DNA of 64,000 nucleotides from Struthidea cinerea. Lineage: Eukaryota > Chordata > Aves > Passeriformes > Corcoracidae. This document shows, one piece after another, positions 1 through 14,250 of the stretch. Below the pieces are notes generated by a model. It worked only from the letters and a program-made list of their open reading frames with translations, did no database searches and had not been told where the DNA came from. The position numbers were made by a program, and so were the translations under genes. The DNA lies in contig VZTI01002052.1 of the NCBI GenBank assembly GCA_013397865.1, forward strand, positions 197,966 through 261,965, in the 5' to 3' direction. Numbering within the stretch: the stretch's first letter is position 1; each line of letters opens with the position of its first letter.

Positions 1-3000
1 TTTTTTTTTTTTTTTTTTGTATTGGAGGGGGATGGTTCTGTATCAATGAGTAACATTATGCCAGTGTTCTCTGCCAGTATAGCTTACTGCATTTTGATCA
101 TCAGTCAAAAGTACTTTCTTTTGGAATACACGTAATATTCCAAAAATAGAGGTATGCCTTTGTGCTTGCTTTGTACCTACAACTGCACTTACAAGACAAA
201 CAGCTTTATAATATTGACTGAATCTTGATAGTTTCATATCAAGGTTGCCTGGTAGTTTGTAGTGAGTAATCATGAAATTTAAATAAAGCAATGTATTTGA
301 GTGTTTTCTTTAGGTGATAAACACTGTCTGAAAAGTATGCTGGAATGCTTCTTATGCTTGCATAATTTTGTCATTATTGCACAAATTGCTTAAAGGTATA
401 ATAAAAGTACAAGTAACAGGGGCGGTTGAGGGTGGTTTACACTGTCAATCTGGCTCAGAATTAGTCCATGTTTCACTTCTGGGCCTCAGCCATCAACTTA
501 AGCTAGTTTTGCTCCCTGAATAAATCAGTTACTTCCCTCCAAGAGGAAATGCAGGCTCAGTTGACTGTATGTAACTCAGGCACAGTTAAGCATTTTTTCT
601 GGATGGTGTGGGTATGGCCTATGGCAAGTTTGGCTAGGTTGGTGAGCAGAGCAAGCCAGCTCTCTCCTAGCTGGCTTGATGCCCTTGAATGCCCCCACAT
701 TGTGCCCTTGGGCATCACACATATTTCAGCCTAAAGCTTTAAAGATTGCTCTTTCTTCATTTCAAAAACTTTGAACATAGAAGCACAGAAAAAGCTGTTT
801 TGGAGCAAGATTGTAACCCAGGCCACTTGCTGCAAAGTTGTCTAGGGTGGTCTCAAACAGTGAGAAGGTGAGCCCATCTGCAGCATTTAGGCTGTGGGTG
901 AAGATACCTCCACACTGCAGTGCATCAGGGAGGTCTGAGAATATGTGATATTCATATTTTCTATACCTTTATTAGCTGCATTTCAAATTACTTGCATGTT
1001 TGAGAGTTGCACATCCCACATGCCCTGGAGACCACAGAGGAGAGGAAAATTTGGATGAGTGGAAGAAGGATCTTGGCTCTGCTCAGCATGGGGCAGGTCT
1101 GCCTTTTGGGGTTATTTGGTGGTATCTGCCTTCACCTGGCAGCCCTTCTCCTTTCCAAACAGGACTTAGCACAGTCACCCAGACGCTCTTGTGCCAAGAC
1201 AGGAATGTTGCTCATCATGTGATGTAACTGTTTGTATGGCAGATCATGGTTTTGCCCTTCTTGAATGGGGTGATCTAATGGCCTCTCTTAAGTATAAAAT
1301 CAGTGAGGACAGAAATTCAAAATATCTTTCTTAAATAATAGGTTTTATTATTACTGCAGGGCAAAAATGCTTCCTGAATCAAATGAACTTCGGAAGAAAA
1401 TTATAATGGTCTGTATTATAGGTGGAGCTTCTGCAGATTCTGAAGCCCAAAGGTGAATGTAAATTATAAGTATTCCAATTGTAACTAATTTTCACAATAA
1501 TTCATATTTTGGATCAAGTTCATCATTTGCGGCAAGAGATGTTTGACCTCTGAGGTTTTTACAGCTACTCTGGAGCTAAAACCAAGGAGATAAGCTTCTA
1601 ATGTTTAATCCTAGGCAGAAAAAAGAGAGGAGATGAGAGAAAAAAAAAAAAAGGAAAAACTGATTTATTTATTTTGTAGACTTCAGTGTTGTCTTGAGTT
1701 ATGTGCAACAAGAACTGAAGTACTGTGTGTGTGAGGTGAACATAAATGTCACTCTTTTAGGGCTTCTCCTGGTTGTGAGGATAATAATATCTGTTCCCTA
1801 GAGTTTACCTGTTCCTCTTCCTTTTCCTGTCCTTCCCCCTGCTCCACACATTTCCAAAGGTCATGGCTGTGGGAAGTCTTTAGTGCACAGGTCTCAAGGC
1901 ACGTAACTCATAATTCATCTGCTAGAGCAGCACTGTCACAATTCCCAATATAGAACAGTCTTCTCCAAATTAAATGTGGTTGGTCTGTTTCTTTCTTCAA
2001 GATGATGGGAAATTTTTGACCAAATGTTGCCACATATTTCAAGTGACGGGATCAGTCTGGATGTAAATCCAGCAAGATGTTACGTGACCCTTATTTTAAA
2101 TCTTACCTCAAAGTCTGTATTTTGTCCCCTGTATATTGTCTTCCTTCACCATTAAAATCCTTATTAAAGTGAGATCTGTGCATGATTTGTGCTAATCTGG
2201 TCTGACGTTGGACTAATGTGAACTGAAGGCTTTAATATAGGAAGACGTGCATTGAACCCATATTTAGAATTTCTTAGTTATAGATCTGATCTAATTTTTT
2301 ATTTCAGTCAGTTCACCCCTCCCTTGAAAAGCTTTGCCAATACTTAATTAGTTTTACTTCTCACAACGTTCACTTTTCAATGGAGGTCTACTACATGGCA
2401 TTTCCTCTCATGTCTTAACATAGTGGGTTAAGTTTAAATCCTTTCTCTGTGTAGGTAATTGAGAACTGTGACCAAGTAACCTCTCTGAACTAAATGGTTG
2501 CATTGTTTTAGCATTTGCAACAACAGACCCAAACTGCTCGAAGTAATAATTTGATCCTGAGTATAAATCGACTTGGTACTGGATGAAACCATTGCCACTG
2601 CTAATGAATGGCTAGTTTTTCTCTTGTGCTGTTGGTTCAAGGACTTTTGTAAGGTAGCCTGATACATACAGAAAAAGTTGTTAGGACTTTTATTTTCAGT
2701 ATCTTTTATGTATTTATTTGCTTGAGCTGTGATAGCTGATACTTTGAAAATTGAATGTTTTCCAGTTCCTTCCTCATATTTCAACTAATGAGCAATGCAG
2801 CTGGTGTTAATATGCAAAGAATGTATCCTTGAAAACGTTAGATTCTTGTCTGCTATCCTTTTGCCCTGGTGTATGCATGCTTGCTAATCAGTAGGTAGCT
2901 CTGGGTTGGAATTTGGGCAGTGATTACTGCAGACAGAAATGGGAGCAAGCACTCAGCATTACAATAGCTGCTGTAGAATTAGGTCACTAACAGGCTTTCA

Positions 3001-6000
3001 GCAAAATAGTGTTAATTTTCCTCTCCACACACTCAAACATAGAACGTATAGTTATAATTCCACATCTTTTCTGAGTGATCCTCAAGTGTAGCATTCTTAC
3101 CAATGGTTTATATACGAGTCCTTCAACTTCAGCTGCCTCGTGTGACTGCCCTGTTCAGCATTCAGCTCTCCTGTACTGAAGACTAAGGAAAGAGCTCCTG
3201 TAGTTGGGCTCCTGCCAACAGTGCAAATATAAGTTTGTGTGTACCTTCATTCATAAGTTAGAATTAGTCATATACTTATGTGTTTGCAAATTCCAGAGCA
3301 ATATGTGTATATATGTGGTTACTGAGGCTTATTATCTTGCATAAGTCTGCAGTGAGTTAGTCACGAGCAGCGCTCCTCGTCTGTGAAATACCCTCTCATC
3401 AGAGGACACAGGTGATCTCTGATGGCATTTAGCTGCTTGTTTCGTGAGACCTGAGAACTAAGATGAATAAGATGCTGCAGTCTAAACCCAGCTTTTTGAT
3501 GAGCTGATCATTTTAAGAATTTAACAAGTATTGGTAAAAATTGCCTCCATTTAATCTCTTCTCCTGAAGCAATGACCATTAATTTTTGCCATCTTTAATA
3601 ATAGTCAATTGTTTTGGTTTGGTTTTAGTTTTTAAAATTTTCTTATTTGGACAAATAAGGTATTTGTCACTTGCATTCCTGATACCTACGCATACATCTG
3701 ATCTTTTTAAGCTCTTTTAATGTGCCTTGCAAATATTTTCTGTATATACTATTCTAAAGTCAAATACTTGTATCCCTGATATAAGGCATATGCATTGGCA
3801 TCTAAATATGTTTTGCATTTATAGTCCTTGTGCAGATTCTGTGAATAGCTCTTAAGTATGGGAAGTTGCAGAAACGAGAAAAGCAGAGTACTCTTCAAAG
3901 ATGTTTGAGGTGGTGTTATTTGTATAATGCTTTGTGAGTTCTAATGACTTGCTTTGTGGTGAGATTGGCACAGGCTTTTGTAGAAGAATATTTCACACAA
4001 GGAAGAAAAAGTGATGCATTGGTGTTTCATACCATAAAATTAAAGGTCCTGCCAGTCTCTGGATTTGGAAAGGTGAACTTGTAAGGATGTGCTGGGCCTG
4101 GTGCATCATGTGTGTCTCGATAGACCTGATTAGATGCATGAAGAGCAGAATTTTTCCTAAGGAATAGAATACTGGAATAAAAACTAAAAATAAACTGAAA
4201 CAGAATGTGTGATTCATGTAACTACACCAAGATTTTAGTTCTCCAGTTCTCCAGCTCTTCAGGTTCCCCTTGCCCTTGCCTTCTCTCCCCCATGTCTGGG
4301 CACCTCAATCCACAGCCACCAGAGAGACCATTGAGAATTGTCGCACGTCTCTCTCTCCCGCAGTCAGACTTGCTCAGCACTTTCAAAACAATAGCTGCTT
4401 CATTGCTGATCTGTGAAACAAAAAAGTTAAACATATCAGCAACAATGCATAAAAAATGTGATGAACAGCCTTCCACAGGAAGAGGTTTTTTCATTCCACT
4501 GTGTAGGTATACAGAATTTATTGGTGTCAGAAGCTAATAAGTAAAAAATCCTTCTTCTTTTGTGCTTTATCTGCCAGCTCAATACTGAGAGAAGTAAACT
4601 GTGGGATTTACTAATAATAGCAGGAAGGAAGAACCCTGTTAAGCAGCGATAGAAAAGTTGGAATGACTTGTGTGTGTAAAATCCAAGGTTGTTTTTTCCT
4701 CTCCTCAGCCCTTTTTTATAGTCACACTTAAGAAAACAAAAAAAAAGAGAACTTCAGAAGGTGAATCTCAGTTTCAAAGGAGGATTGAGGGAGAAGAGGC
4801 AGATGCAAGTTACAGATGCTATAATGGTGGTCATGTGAAAGTGATGAGAAGATGTGAGATGTGGCCTTGAAAATTTCTGTTTTGTTTCTTATTCTAAGCG
4901 TGAATCATGTCAGAAGAGACTTGTGGAACTGACTCACTCAATGTCCTATTAGTAGCAGTGTCAATCTTGTATGAGCTGCATTCAGTTTTAAAGGAGGTAC
5001 AGCATCATTACCCTTGCAGATGCTGCTGTCTCAGCACTTGCTGGTGGGTTATTTACAGGGACTCGATTCTCTGCTTTTCTTTACTTCTAAAACAAATTGC
5101 AGAAAAGCATTGTTTTATTTTACGGCAGTAAATGTAGTGGATCCTAGGCATTGTGCATATTATTTTAAAATGTTCATATCTTCATTGCTTTGTTTCTTTT
5201 GCTGAGCATTATGTTAATGGTGCAGAGTTTGCTTAAGTATTTTATCCCTGTTGAAACCAGGACAACATCCCTGCAAAGTATTTTCATAGCAGTGTTTTCC
5301 ATTCTGAGATGCTCCATGAAACACCTAAAGGGCTGCTAGTTTTTTTTTACATCAAGGAAGATAAAGAAACTTTCTAAGATAGAAAAACCCATCCAACAGA
5401 CAAAATAGAAACTTCTCATTTAGATTATTCTGAAAAAACTTAGGAATTTTTAGCATCTTTATGTTTTCTTTTTAGACAGTGTGCTGCCTAAACTGAATGA
5501 TCAGTCTAAATTATTTGAAGTGGAAAGCTTGGTGTTCATTTAATTGTAAATCAACTACATCTTGTGCCTTTGCCATTGGAATAAGTGATTTGTTTCAGTT
5601 AGGGCAATACACTTAAGGAAGTGCTGCACATTTGTAGACGGGATAACATGAAGGAGCACACTAAAACTGAGGTGAGGCTGTATGTTTCCTGGCAGCATCA
5701 AAGTCTATTAGATGGGTAGAAATGATAACATGAAAGAGTCAGTTTATATGGAGGCACTGGATTGCTGTGCTGCTACAAGGTCTACAAGTGGACCATAAAC
5801 CCTTTGCAGGGATCTCTGTGAGAGGAGCAGAGCAGAAAAGGAGGAGTAGTTGCCCTCAGACAGCTGAATTAGTGTGCCTACATGTGTCTTGAGTCCTTGG
5901 CTCCAGTGGAAGCTGTGAGCAGCAAGAGAATGAGGGAGTACCGTAAGTAGGCATGAGAGTGAGTCCACATATGTGCATGAAGTGCATGGTTAATATTAAT

Positions 6001-9000
6001 TTCTTATAGCCTGTGTCTATGAGAGTTAATTAGGAAAGAGACCAGCTCTGAAGTATATCAACTGTGGAAGTCAATAATTGTATTTCTGAGTACTTAATTC
6101 CCACACTTTGCCACCATAAAAGGAGAGATATGCATGTATATATGCATAAGTGAAAAAGTCCAGGGGGGAAAAATATACAACTAAAACAGCATGTGAAGGA
6201 AATAAACAAGTGAAATACAACTGCTATGTAATTACACATGGACTGACTTGTTCTGATAATGTCCTACTATATTGTAGACCTTCCTCCTTTGTCAAGATTG
6301 GAAGGGGAATGGCAGCATTGAGGGCCCACTTGGGAGCAGAGCAGAGAGGAAAGTGTTTGCGCACCCCAGTGGAAGGGTGGTCATACATGATAACATCCTG
6401 CAGTATGTCTTCGTATGATCTGTCAGCTACTTATTAGGAGTGGAACTACAACAGGGCATGAGAGCTTTTAGTCTCAATAAAGATTAGTACAACAGGAATT
6501 TGTCAGAAAATATAGATCTATAGTTTCAGGAATTGCTCATTTCCTTGATTAGTAAAAAAAATCAATTTATTTCTCGTAAGTGACTCTCATTCCTTACATT
6601 CACTCTAAAAGCATATCACATAGCTGTTGCTCTTTATTCTCAATATATTATTTAATGTGAAAGCCACATTTCAGCATTAGATCTATTTATATGCTCCTTG
6701 TAAATATGAAGAGAGACTTTTCTCTGGATTTGGTTCATTGTACCTTAAAAATAATCTGAATACCACAGGTTTCATTGTAAACAATGAAGGATTCCAACCC
6801 TTGGGTCATTGCCGTTTTTTTAAAAAAACACACTTGGAATTGCTTCAGTAGTTATCAGTGTTCTCTTATAAAACTAATTAGGCTTTTCCTGTGATGAGAA
6901 GAAGATCAGAGGTCATATAGTTCAAAATAAGGTTTTGGACATTTCCAGATTAAGGAAAATAAACTCTTTCATTAATAAGGTCAACTTCTTTAATGTTTGT
7001 GAGTTCATAAGGATGTATGAGCTGAAGAGAACGAGCAGGGACAGAATTATGGCTCTTCTAAGGAACAGCAGTTTTATTCTGCAGTCTTTGTAAAGTCTGA
7101 GTGATGTGGTCTTGCTCTTGAACCTGACATTGAGTAAAGTGCAGTTGACAATGTGGGCAAATGGCATTTTCCTCTGAAGACATGTTGTCTTGAGAGCTAC
7201 ACAGTGGCTAACGGTATCCTCCAAAACTGAAATGTGCTTTGGAATAATTGGATTATGTTTTCTTTCCGTTATGTGTCAGTAAAATGCAATCAGCACTGGA
7301 GAAGGGGGAAACTTTCTCCGTGTGTTTTCATTGGATCCTTGGTTTATCTACTGCAAAAAAAAAAAAGGGCTGCCTTTTTTCCTATGCTTTGCGCCTATGT
7401 TAAGTATTGAAAAGGCATAGTGGGTAGGCATTGGAGTCATGATAAGTATTTTTTAGTAATCAGACCTGTGTGCCTTTGCTCACTGTGCTTGTTCCATGCT
7501 GCATTGCAAAGCACAAGAATTCAAGGAAGTGTGTTGATCGTGAGGTCACCAAATTCAAGCATATCAGGAAATGTGTGTGGCTGAATCAGATTTATACAAG
7601 TACATCCTTCATCTCCATACAATATTAATTTGCCAGTTGTAGTAAGTATCACGAAAATTTTTGAATGGGTTAAAACAGAGGTGTGCAAGTGACTCTGAGC
7701 TGTTTCCTTCTCCTGCACAGCACAATAACCTAGAAGATCAAAAATTCTCTTTTGGCCAGTAGTGTCCCTTAACCTTCACCCTTTTGCTTTGTTCTTTGTT
7801 CAGATGATTAGGTGTTTTCCATCTTCACCTCTATGGCAGAAGAATCTGTGCTTGTTAATTTGAGCTGACTTCCTAAGGAAGCTGGGCTTATCTGATAATA
7901 TGTTGTCTGTCCCCTCACCCCTGCAGTAACCTTTGAACACACTGCTCAGGTTCACTTCAGTCAGGACAAGGAGGTGAGATCTCAGCATACTGTGTCCTTA
8001 CAAACTTGGTGAAACTCTGCAGCTGGGTGGAGAAACCCTGCTGAGGAAATGGCTGCAGAGTGAAGTCAACCTTTACTGGACTGTAGTCCAGACCTCTCTA
8101 GCATGCCTTTTCTGTTGTCTGATAAGGCCTAGGGGTAATCTATAATAATATTGTCTTAATATGTAACAACAGTAAATCTTGAACAGGCTTGCAAATATCC
8201 CAAAACATATTTAGTCTATTTTTGGTAGTATTCAGGTTCATTGTGTTTCTCAGAAGAGTTTGTCTTTTGTTGTTACCATCTAGAGAGCAGTGTTGTGCTC
8301 CTAGTAGTCATTGGTGTGCTTGTATTTAAACATGTACTTGATGACTAATTGATATGGCAAGGACTTCCAAAATCAGGAGTGAGATGCCCAATTTTCCTTT
8401 GAAAATGTCTTTGTTCTTTTGAGAATCTCACGCTAGGAACATTAAATGCAATGTCTGGCTTGGGAACTACTCTTGTGTGGGGTACACTGAACAATGCGTG
8501 AAAAAATTACTCTAGTAGGACTAAGAGTTTTTAAATTAGCATAGAGTTTAATTGAAAACAGGCATTAGTCAGTGAGAGCAAAAGGCAAAGTGTGCAAAAT
8601 GCATATGTTGCTTGAAAAACAAGAAAGTCACCAAATAAGTTACGTTTTGATTGTGGCAGAAATAAATCATCAGTTCCTACAGTGTCTCTTTGCTTTGTTC
8701 TGCCCTTTCAGTCCACTGCTCTGCCTGACTGCTCCACCTCTTCAGTATCACTGTGCTTTTTTTGTCTCCAGCTCATCAGTCCCAGCAGGGGTATTCTTCA
8801 CAGTGGTCTCTGTCTTGTTCTTGTTTGGTGGGGTTTTTTTGGTTTACATGAGTAACACAAAGGAGTCTTCCGTTGTACTTTCCAAAGCCATCTCAAAATT
8901 GTATGCATTGCTATGATTAAAGTATTTGATATCTGCTTCTGCTACATATTTTCCTTTCTTTCAAAAGGCAAGTCCTGAGGGTCTCAGTTGCTCTGTGTGT

Positions 9001-12000
9001 GTGTTGTACTGTCCAGCAGGTACTAAATGCTTTCATAAAATCACCCTTGACTTGTGGCACTTGTTCATGAATTTGTCATCTCATGTCCTTGCCAGGTAAA
9101 GGTGCTTCTCATGCAAATCGCTACCTGTAAATACCCTGCAGCTCTCCCAGTCTGCAGCTTGCTTATTTGTGTTTCCATAGTGTCTGACAGTCTTGGGATC
9201 AGAAAAAAAAAGGAAGAACCAAAAATACTGGAATGCAGGTGCAGTTGCAAATTGGCCTTAGAACCTGAGACAGGTGGCATACTTACTCCATGTGGGGTGC
9301 ACTTTTACCCTTGTTGGTAAAATTTCTTGCTAAAATGCTTGCCTCTGTGGGTGGTACTTGAGACCAGGATCTTTGAAAATGCTGAAGTGTTGATCCTTAT
9401 GTTGAGCTTGTGTGTTGTCTCCTGACTTCTCACTTCACCTTGCAGAGGCAGGCTGTGTGCCTGCAAGATTAACTGCAGTGGCTTTCCAGTATCTCAGAGA
9501 TGATGCTGCTGTTTGGCAGCTAGAGGAAGCAGTGAGGAGGGAATTTTTCTCCTTGTGCTTGACAGGAAAAAAACCCCACCAAAACAAATGTCTCATAAGA
9601 CTAAAAGTTTGGCCTTGTGTACTCCTGCACATTTACTGAATAATATATTAACACCCTGTCTTTGTTTTCTTTTCTTCTGCTGCAGATTAGGAGAAGACAT
9701 TTGGTGCAGATAGGAAACTTGAATTGTTTTATCAGCTTTCAGAAAGAGAAATAGCAGATTCTTAAATTAATTCTTCAGAACTGGGGGAAGTCAGATTCCC
9801 AAATGGGACTCAGTCTTCATTTATAAACGCATTTCAGTGATTCATGTCCTGCAACTCTTTTATAAAGTGGAATGGTGCCATGTTATAAAACAGAGAGGGA
9901 AAGCCTGCATTTAGATTACTAGAGATTTTTGTCTCAACTTTGGAAATTTTTTCAAGGAGGTGGAAGAATGTACTCTTATTGAAAAACAGCCAAGCTTCCT
10001 CTCCCTCAAATAAATCTTATTAATTCTTTTTTTTTATTATTACTCAACTAGCTTTAAAGTCAAAGACTGGAGGCTGTGGGATCAGCAAAGCTATTCTAAA
10101 GAAAGCCAGTTCATCTTCTGGTTCTGTGTTCATTGCCTTTACTGTCAGCTGAGTTGGCCGTTTGCTTGGTTTCCCAGAAATGTGTACTTCTGGCACGGTT
10201 TTTCAGATAGGGGAATTTTTTTTTGGAAGCTTTCAGTTGGCAGCGGTAGAATGCATAACTTGATATATGCATTTTTACCTGGATGTAAGTGTGTTTTCTT
10301 TCACTTTGAAGGTTGAAGTAGTATCTTTCAGCAGAGACAAGTAAAATGAGCTTTCCCCACCTGCTGAGCAGACTAATTTTTCTTCTAGCAAGGTTTGATC
10401 TAGGCACATACTTAGCACCTGCATTTCTGCCTGACAGTATTTGGGTTGATGGCTATCTAATATTGCCAAAAATTCGGCCTCTTATCATTCTCTACAGTAT
10501 TTTGGTGGTGTGCTATGTAACCATTTTTCTCGAGAGCTTTTAATGTTCCATTTGGTGGCAAATTATTATGATGATACCTTTAGCTGTGGAGGCAAAATAT
10601 AAATTGTAACTGGACAAAATTTATCGACAATGAGACTTTTTCTTTTACATTTACTACATATATTTTTACTGTTTTAATGGTTTCATCTAGATTTCTCCAC
10701 TTAGTTTCCCTAAACCTTTTGTATAAGCTGACTTTTTAACCATTTCTTTTCAGGTATCTGCTTCTGGAGCACAGTTATATAAAAACTCTGGCAACTAATC
10801 TTCAATTCACAGACATTTCTACAAAACAAATCTGGAGGCTTGTGACTGTCAGATCCAGGCTGCAGGCAGAAAGCAGTCTGGAAAGATTATTGATTTTTTT
10901 TTTCTTTAGCTGTTTTGTTTGTTTGTTTTCGAAGTGGTTTCCAAGCACTTGACAATGAAATACATTTGGAGACCAGAAAACTGAAAAGTACAACAAAGCT
11001 TTGCAACAAAGCTTAGAGAACTGATCTGTTACAACTGACTAAGAAAACACTTTCTTTTTTTTTTTTTTTAAAAAGAGAATTGAGCACTTGGTCAGCTATG
11101 CTTTAAAAAAAAAATACACAGAACCAGTTAAGCCAAGAAATACGTAATAACAAATACAGTCAGAAAGAGAGATACCAGTTGTTTTCTAGTTTCCCCTTTA
11201 AGAGGTGAAGTCTAAAGAGGCTGGTAATATCTGCCCCCATTTTCTCAGTTTGTCACAGAACCTTTAACCTTCATTACAGCTGACAAGTTTTTAAAGCAAA
11301 GCTGTCCACACGTATTTTCCCATTATTGTCTTGGAGCACTTTCCCTTTCTGATCTATCTGATCACCAGCAGGTGCACTGACTGCATCAAAACATCTTTAA
11401 AAGTCATTTAAAATTCCATGATGGCTATTGAGCTCTTTTAAATACAGGCCACCAACTGCTGGCTTCAGTGGTTAAGAATCTGAATCTAACTGTTCTTTTG
11501 CTGCCTTGGCTGTGTAAAAAGAAATTCAGAATTTCTTTTTTTCTGACCACAGGCACAAGGGTTGTTCCTCTACATGACATAAAGCCCTGGGCAGAAGTCA
11601 GGACATTCCCACGTGCTGTACCTTCCAACAGTTATTATGGAATCCTGCTTGTCGTAGCTGCTCTTAAAAAAGGGCAGTATACACTGCAGCCTGTCATGCC
11701 TTTGCTGTTGGTATGGCATGAATTTGCATGTGCATACTTTTTGTATACATTCACAGTTTTTCTACTTAGCAAAGACTTATTGGAGGCTCTTTCCATATTT
11801 TAACATTTCAAAAGTGAAAGACCTTTTCAGGCAAAGGCTTTAAGATGAATTTGCTATGCAAGTGCACTCATGCTCAGTCAGGAGATTTGCAGTCCATTTG
11901 GAGTCTGAAGTACTAAATAAACAGCTACGTGGCAGCTTTGTACAGTATCCGAGGCTGGATATTAAGTCAACAAGGTCTGAATGTAGGAGAAAGCAAATAC

Positions 12001-13205
12001 GGCATGGACTGTGTACACACATAGGTTTGCCTTAGGAAAGTTCCTTCATTGTTCTTGATAATGCTCAGGCCTCAGGGCAGAGATATTTCAAAACTGTGGA
12101 TACAGCAGTTTTGGTTCACAGTGAAATGTTTATTCCAGGCGTGATCAGAAATCTAAAAACTGAGGCTGGGAAATGGTGGAAAAAAAATGGAGTTTTTAAG
12201 GGAGGAGCTATTGGAGATCTGATATCAGTCATCTTCTATGTAAGAGGTCGCTGCAAGGCAGAGGATAAACTGTTCTTTGTCTGCTGGAGATAGGACAAAG
12301 TAATGTGCTTAAAATGGAGCAAGAGATAGTTGTGGAGCACATTTGGAACACTGCTGATAGTGCCAGTGAAGTGACAACAAATATATTGCTCAAGGAAATG
12401 AGATTGTTATGGGATGTGCTATTGCTGATATTTTTTTAAGATGGACAACTGTTAAAAGTGGCCTAATTTTAACAGCTTCTTCTGGTGGAGACAATGGGCT
12501 TAGCCCCCTTTATACCATTTTTCAAAACAAAGACCCGCAGTGTAAAGTCATTTACATTTAGTAACAACTGCTCTTGTTGCACTCCAGCCAACAATGGTCA
12601 AGGTTTTGCCTTGTTCTGACAATGTTGAGCTCTTTTGTCCTAAATAAATATTCCTGACTCCTAAGAGTACCTCTGTCTAGAGGATAACATGTTTTTGGTA
12701 TCTTTCAGGGTAAGGAAAAGCATCCATTCCGTGTTTGAGTTAGTCTTGGACTGATGGAAGGCAGCTTTCATCCAAAGAAAGTAAACTTCTATTTTTAAAG
12801 TTCTTCAATTATTTTGTAACTTTGTAATTAAAACAAGCCTATAAATGGGAATCTTCTCTCCCAACTAATGGCATTTAATTATGTGACATGGGGCTTCTAA
12901 TTGACAATTTTTCAGCAAGTTATAAAATGTGTATGAGAACACAAGAGCCAGGGAGTCTGTTCTTGTTACAAAAGTTTGTGGTTTACAAGACTCTCATCAT
13001 GCCCTGCATGAGACTACATAGGTTCACTTCTGTGCCTGACTCTGAAACTGAAATTAAAACTGTGCTTTGAGTTAGGAGAACTTGGTATGACTCACATTTC
13101 TTGTAATGCACTGCTATGATGTTACTCCTAAAAATTTTTCAGTAGGAGGACAACTCAGTAAGCTATGTGTTGAAAGAGGTGCAGAAAACCAGATTTTCTT
13201 AAAAT

Positions 13206-13224
13206 ACACACATACACACACATA
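13206..13224 (+). repeat. Short CA microsatellite
   Basis: ACACACATACACACACATA, a CA run interrupted by T, in the region before LIFR exon C1. Confidence 0.85.
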
Positions 13225-14194
13225 GTTGTTGAATCTACCTCATAAACCTGGCATGACCAAACAGGTTTTGCACAAATCTACACAGGTAATGTGTTTAGAG
13301 CGTTGGGAATAATATGAGAGGCTTGGGATTTAATTAATATCACAGCTCAGTTCTCTCTCCTTCAGGTGGCGTCAGGGCTTTTTATTCTTTCCTAGACTTT
13401 GCCAGCTGATAGGGGACTGTCAATTGATTTTGATATAGAGCTTGAAATTTTGGGTTTGGTCTTTTCTGCAAACCTGAAATAGCCTTCAAAGAAGTCCTCA
13501 GAAACAGATAAAATTTACATATACTTCACAAATAGAAATGAGTAATTTAATTCATGTAACTTCCAGGCCTGTCTGAGTGGTCTTCAAATTTTTTATGAAG
13601 TTAGAGGTTTGTGAACAAAATTTAAACCTGGAGATAACATCCCATATTTTCATTAATAACATGGAGAAATACAGTATGAAGACCCTGAGATACACCAGAA
13701 TACAGTGGGGGAATTTGGCACAGATTAATATATTTTATATGCTGGTTGGTTCTTGATTCATCTTTACCTGGATTTGTCAGCCTCTGCTCCTGATTTGGCT
13801 TATAACAAGTTGCACAGCATGGATATTACAAATTAGGAATATAGGAATGATACTGTCTGGTGGCAGTGTATCTTAAATTAGTATGTATTTAGTGAGGTTT
13901 TCAAATGGTTTGAGAACATGCTGAAATTAAAATAATTATTACATTTTATGGGTGTCCCTCCATATGTAACAGTGGTCTTTTCCATAGCATTTCTCTCATC
14001 TCTTGTGCTGCCTGGACCTTTCCTTCAGCCTGGTTATTGCAGACCAAGAGAAAGAAGAGAAATGGCCTCTTGTGAGCAGCTCTGGATTATTTGGCATAGT
14101 GCTGCTATGTTTCTCCTTGCACAGTGCAGATTGGTAAGGGACAGAAGAGCACTTCAGGCATTTCCAGCTGTCCCCTAAGGGAGGATTCCTTATT

Positions 14195-14250
14195 TAAAAA
14201 AAAAAAAAAACAAACCCAAAAACAAAAACAAACAAAACCAAACTAATAAA
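14195..14250 (+). repeat. A-rich low-complexity tract
   Basis: A run of 15 or more A followed by CAAACCC and repeated AAAACAAAC units, on the + strand. It could be the decayed tail of an old retroposed copy, but I see no recognisable body upstream. Confidence 0.8.

Noticed and set aside
1..18. Poly-T run as the tail of a reverse-strand retrocopy
   Set aside because: The sequence next to it (19-300) shows no recognisable gene, and the element could not be delimited because the run starts at the window edge.
6511..6522. 12-bp palindrome TATAGATCTATA
   Set aside because: AT-rich palindromes of this length are expected by chance, and nothing around it suggests a function.
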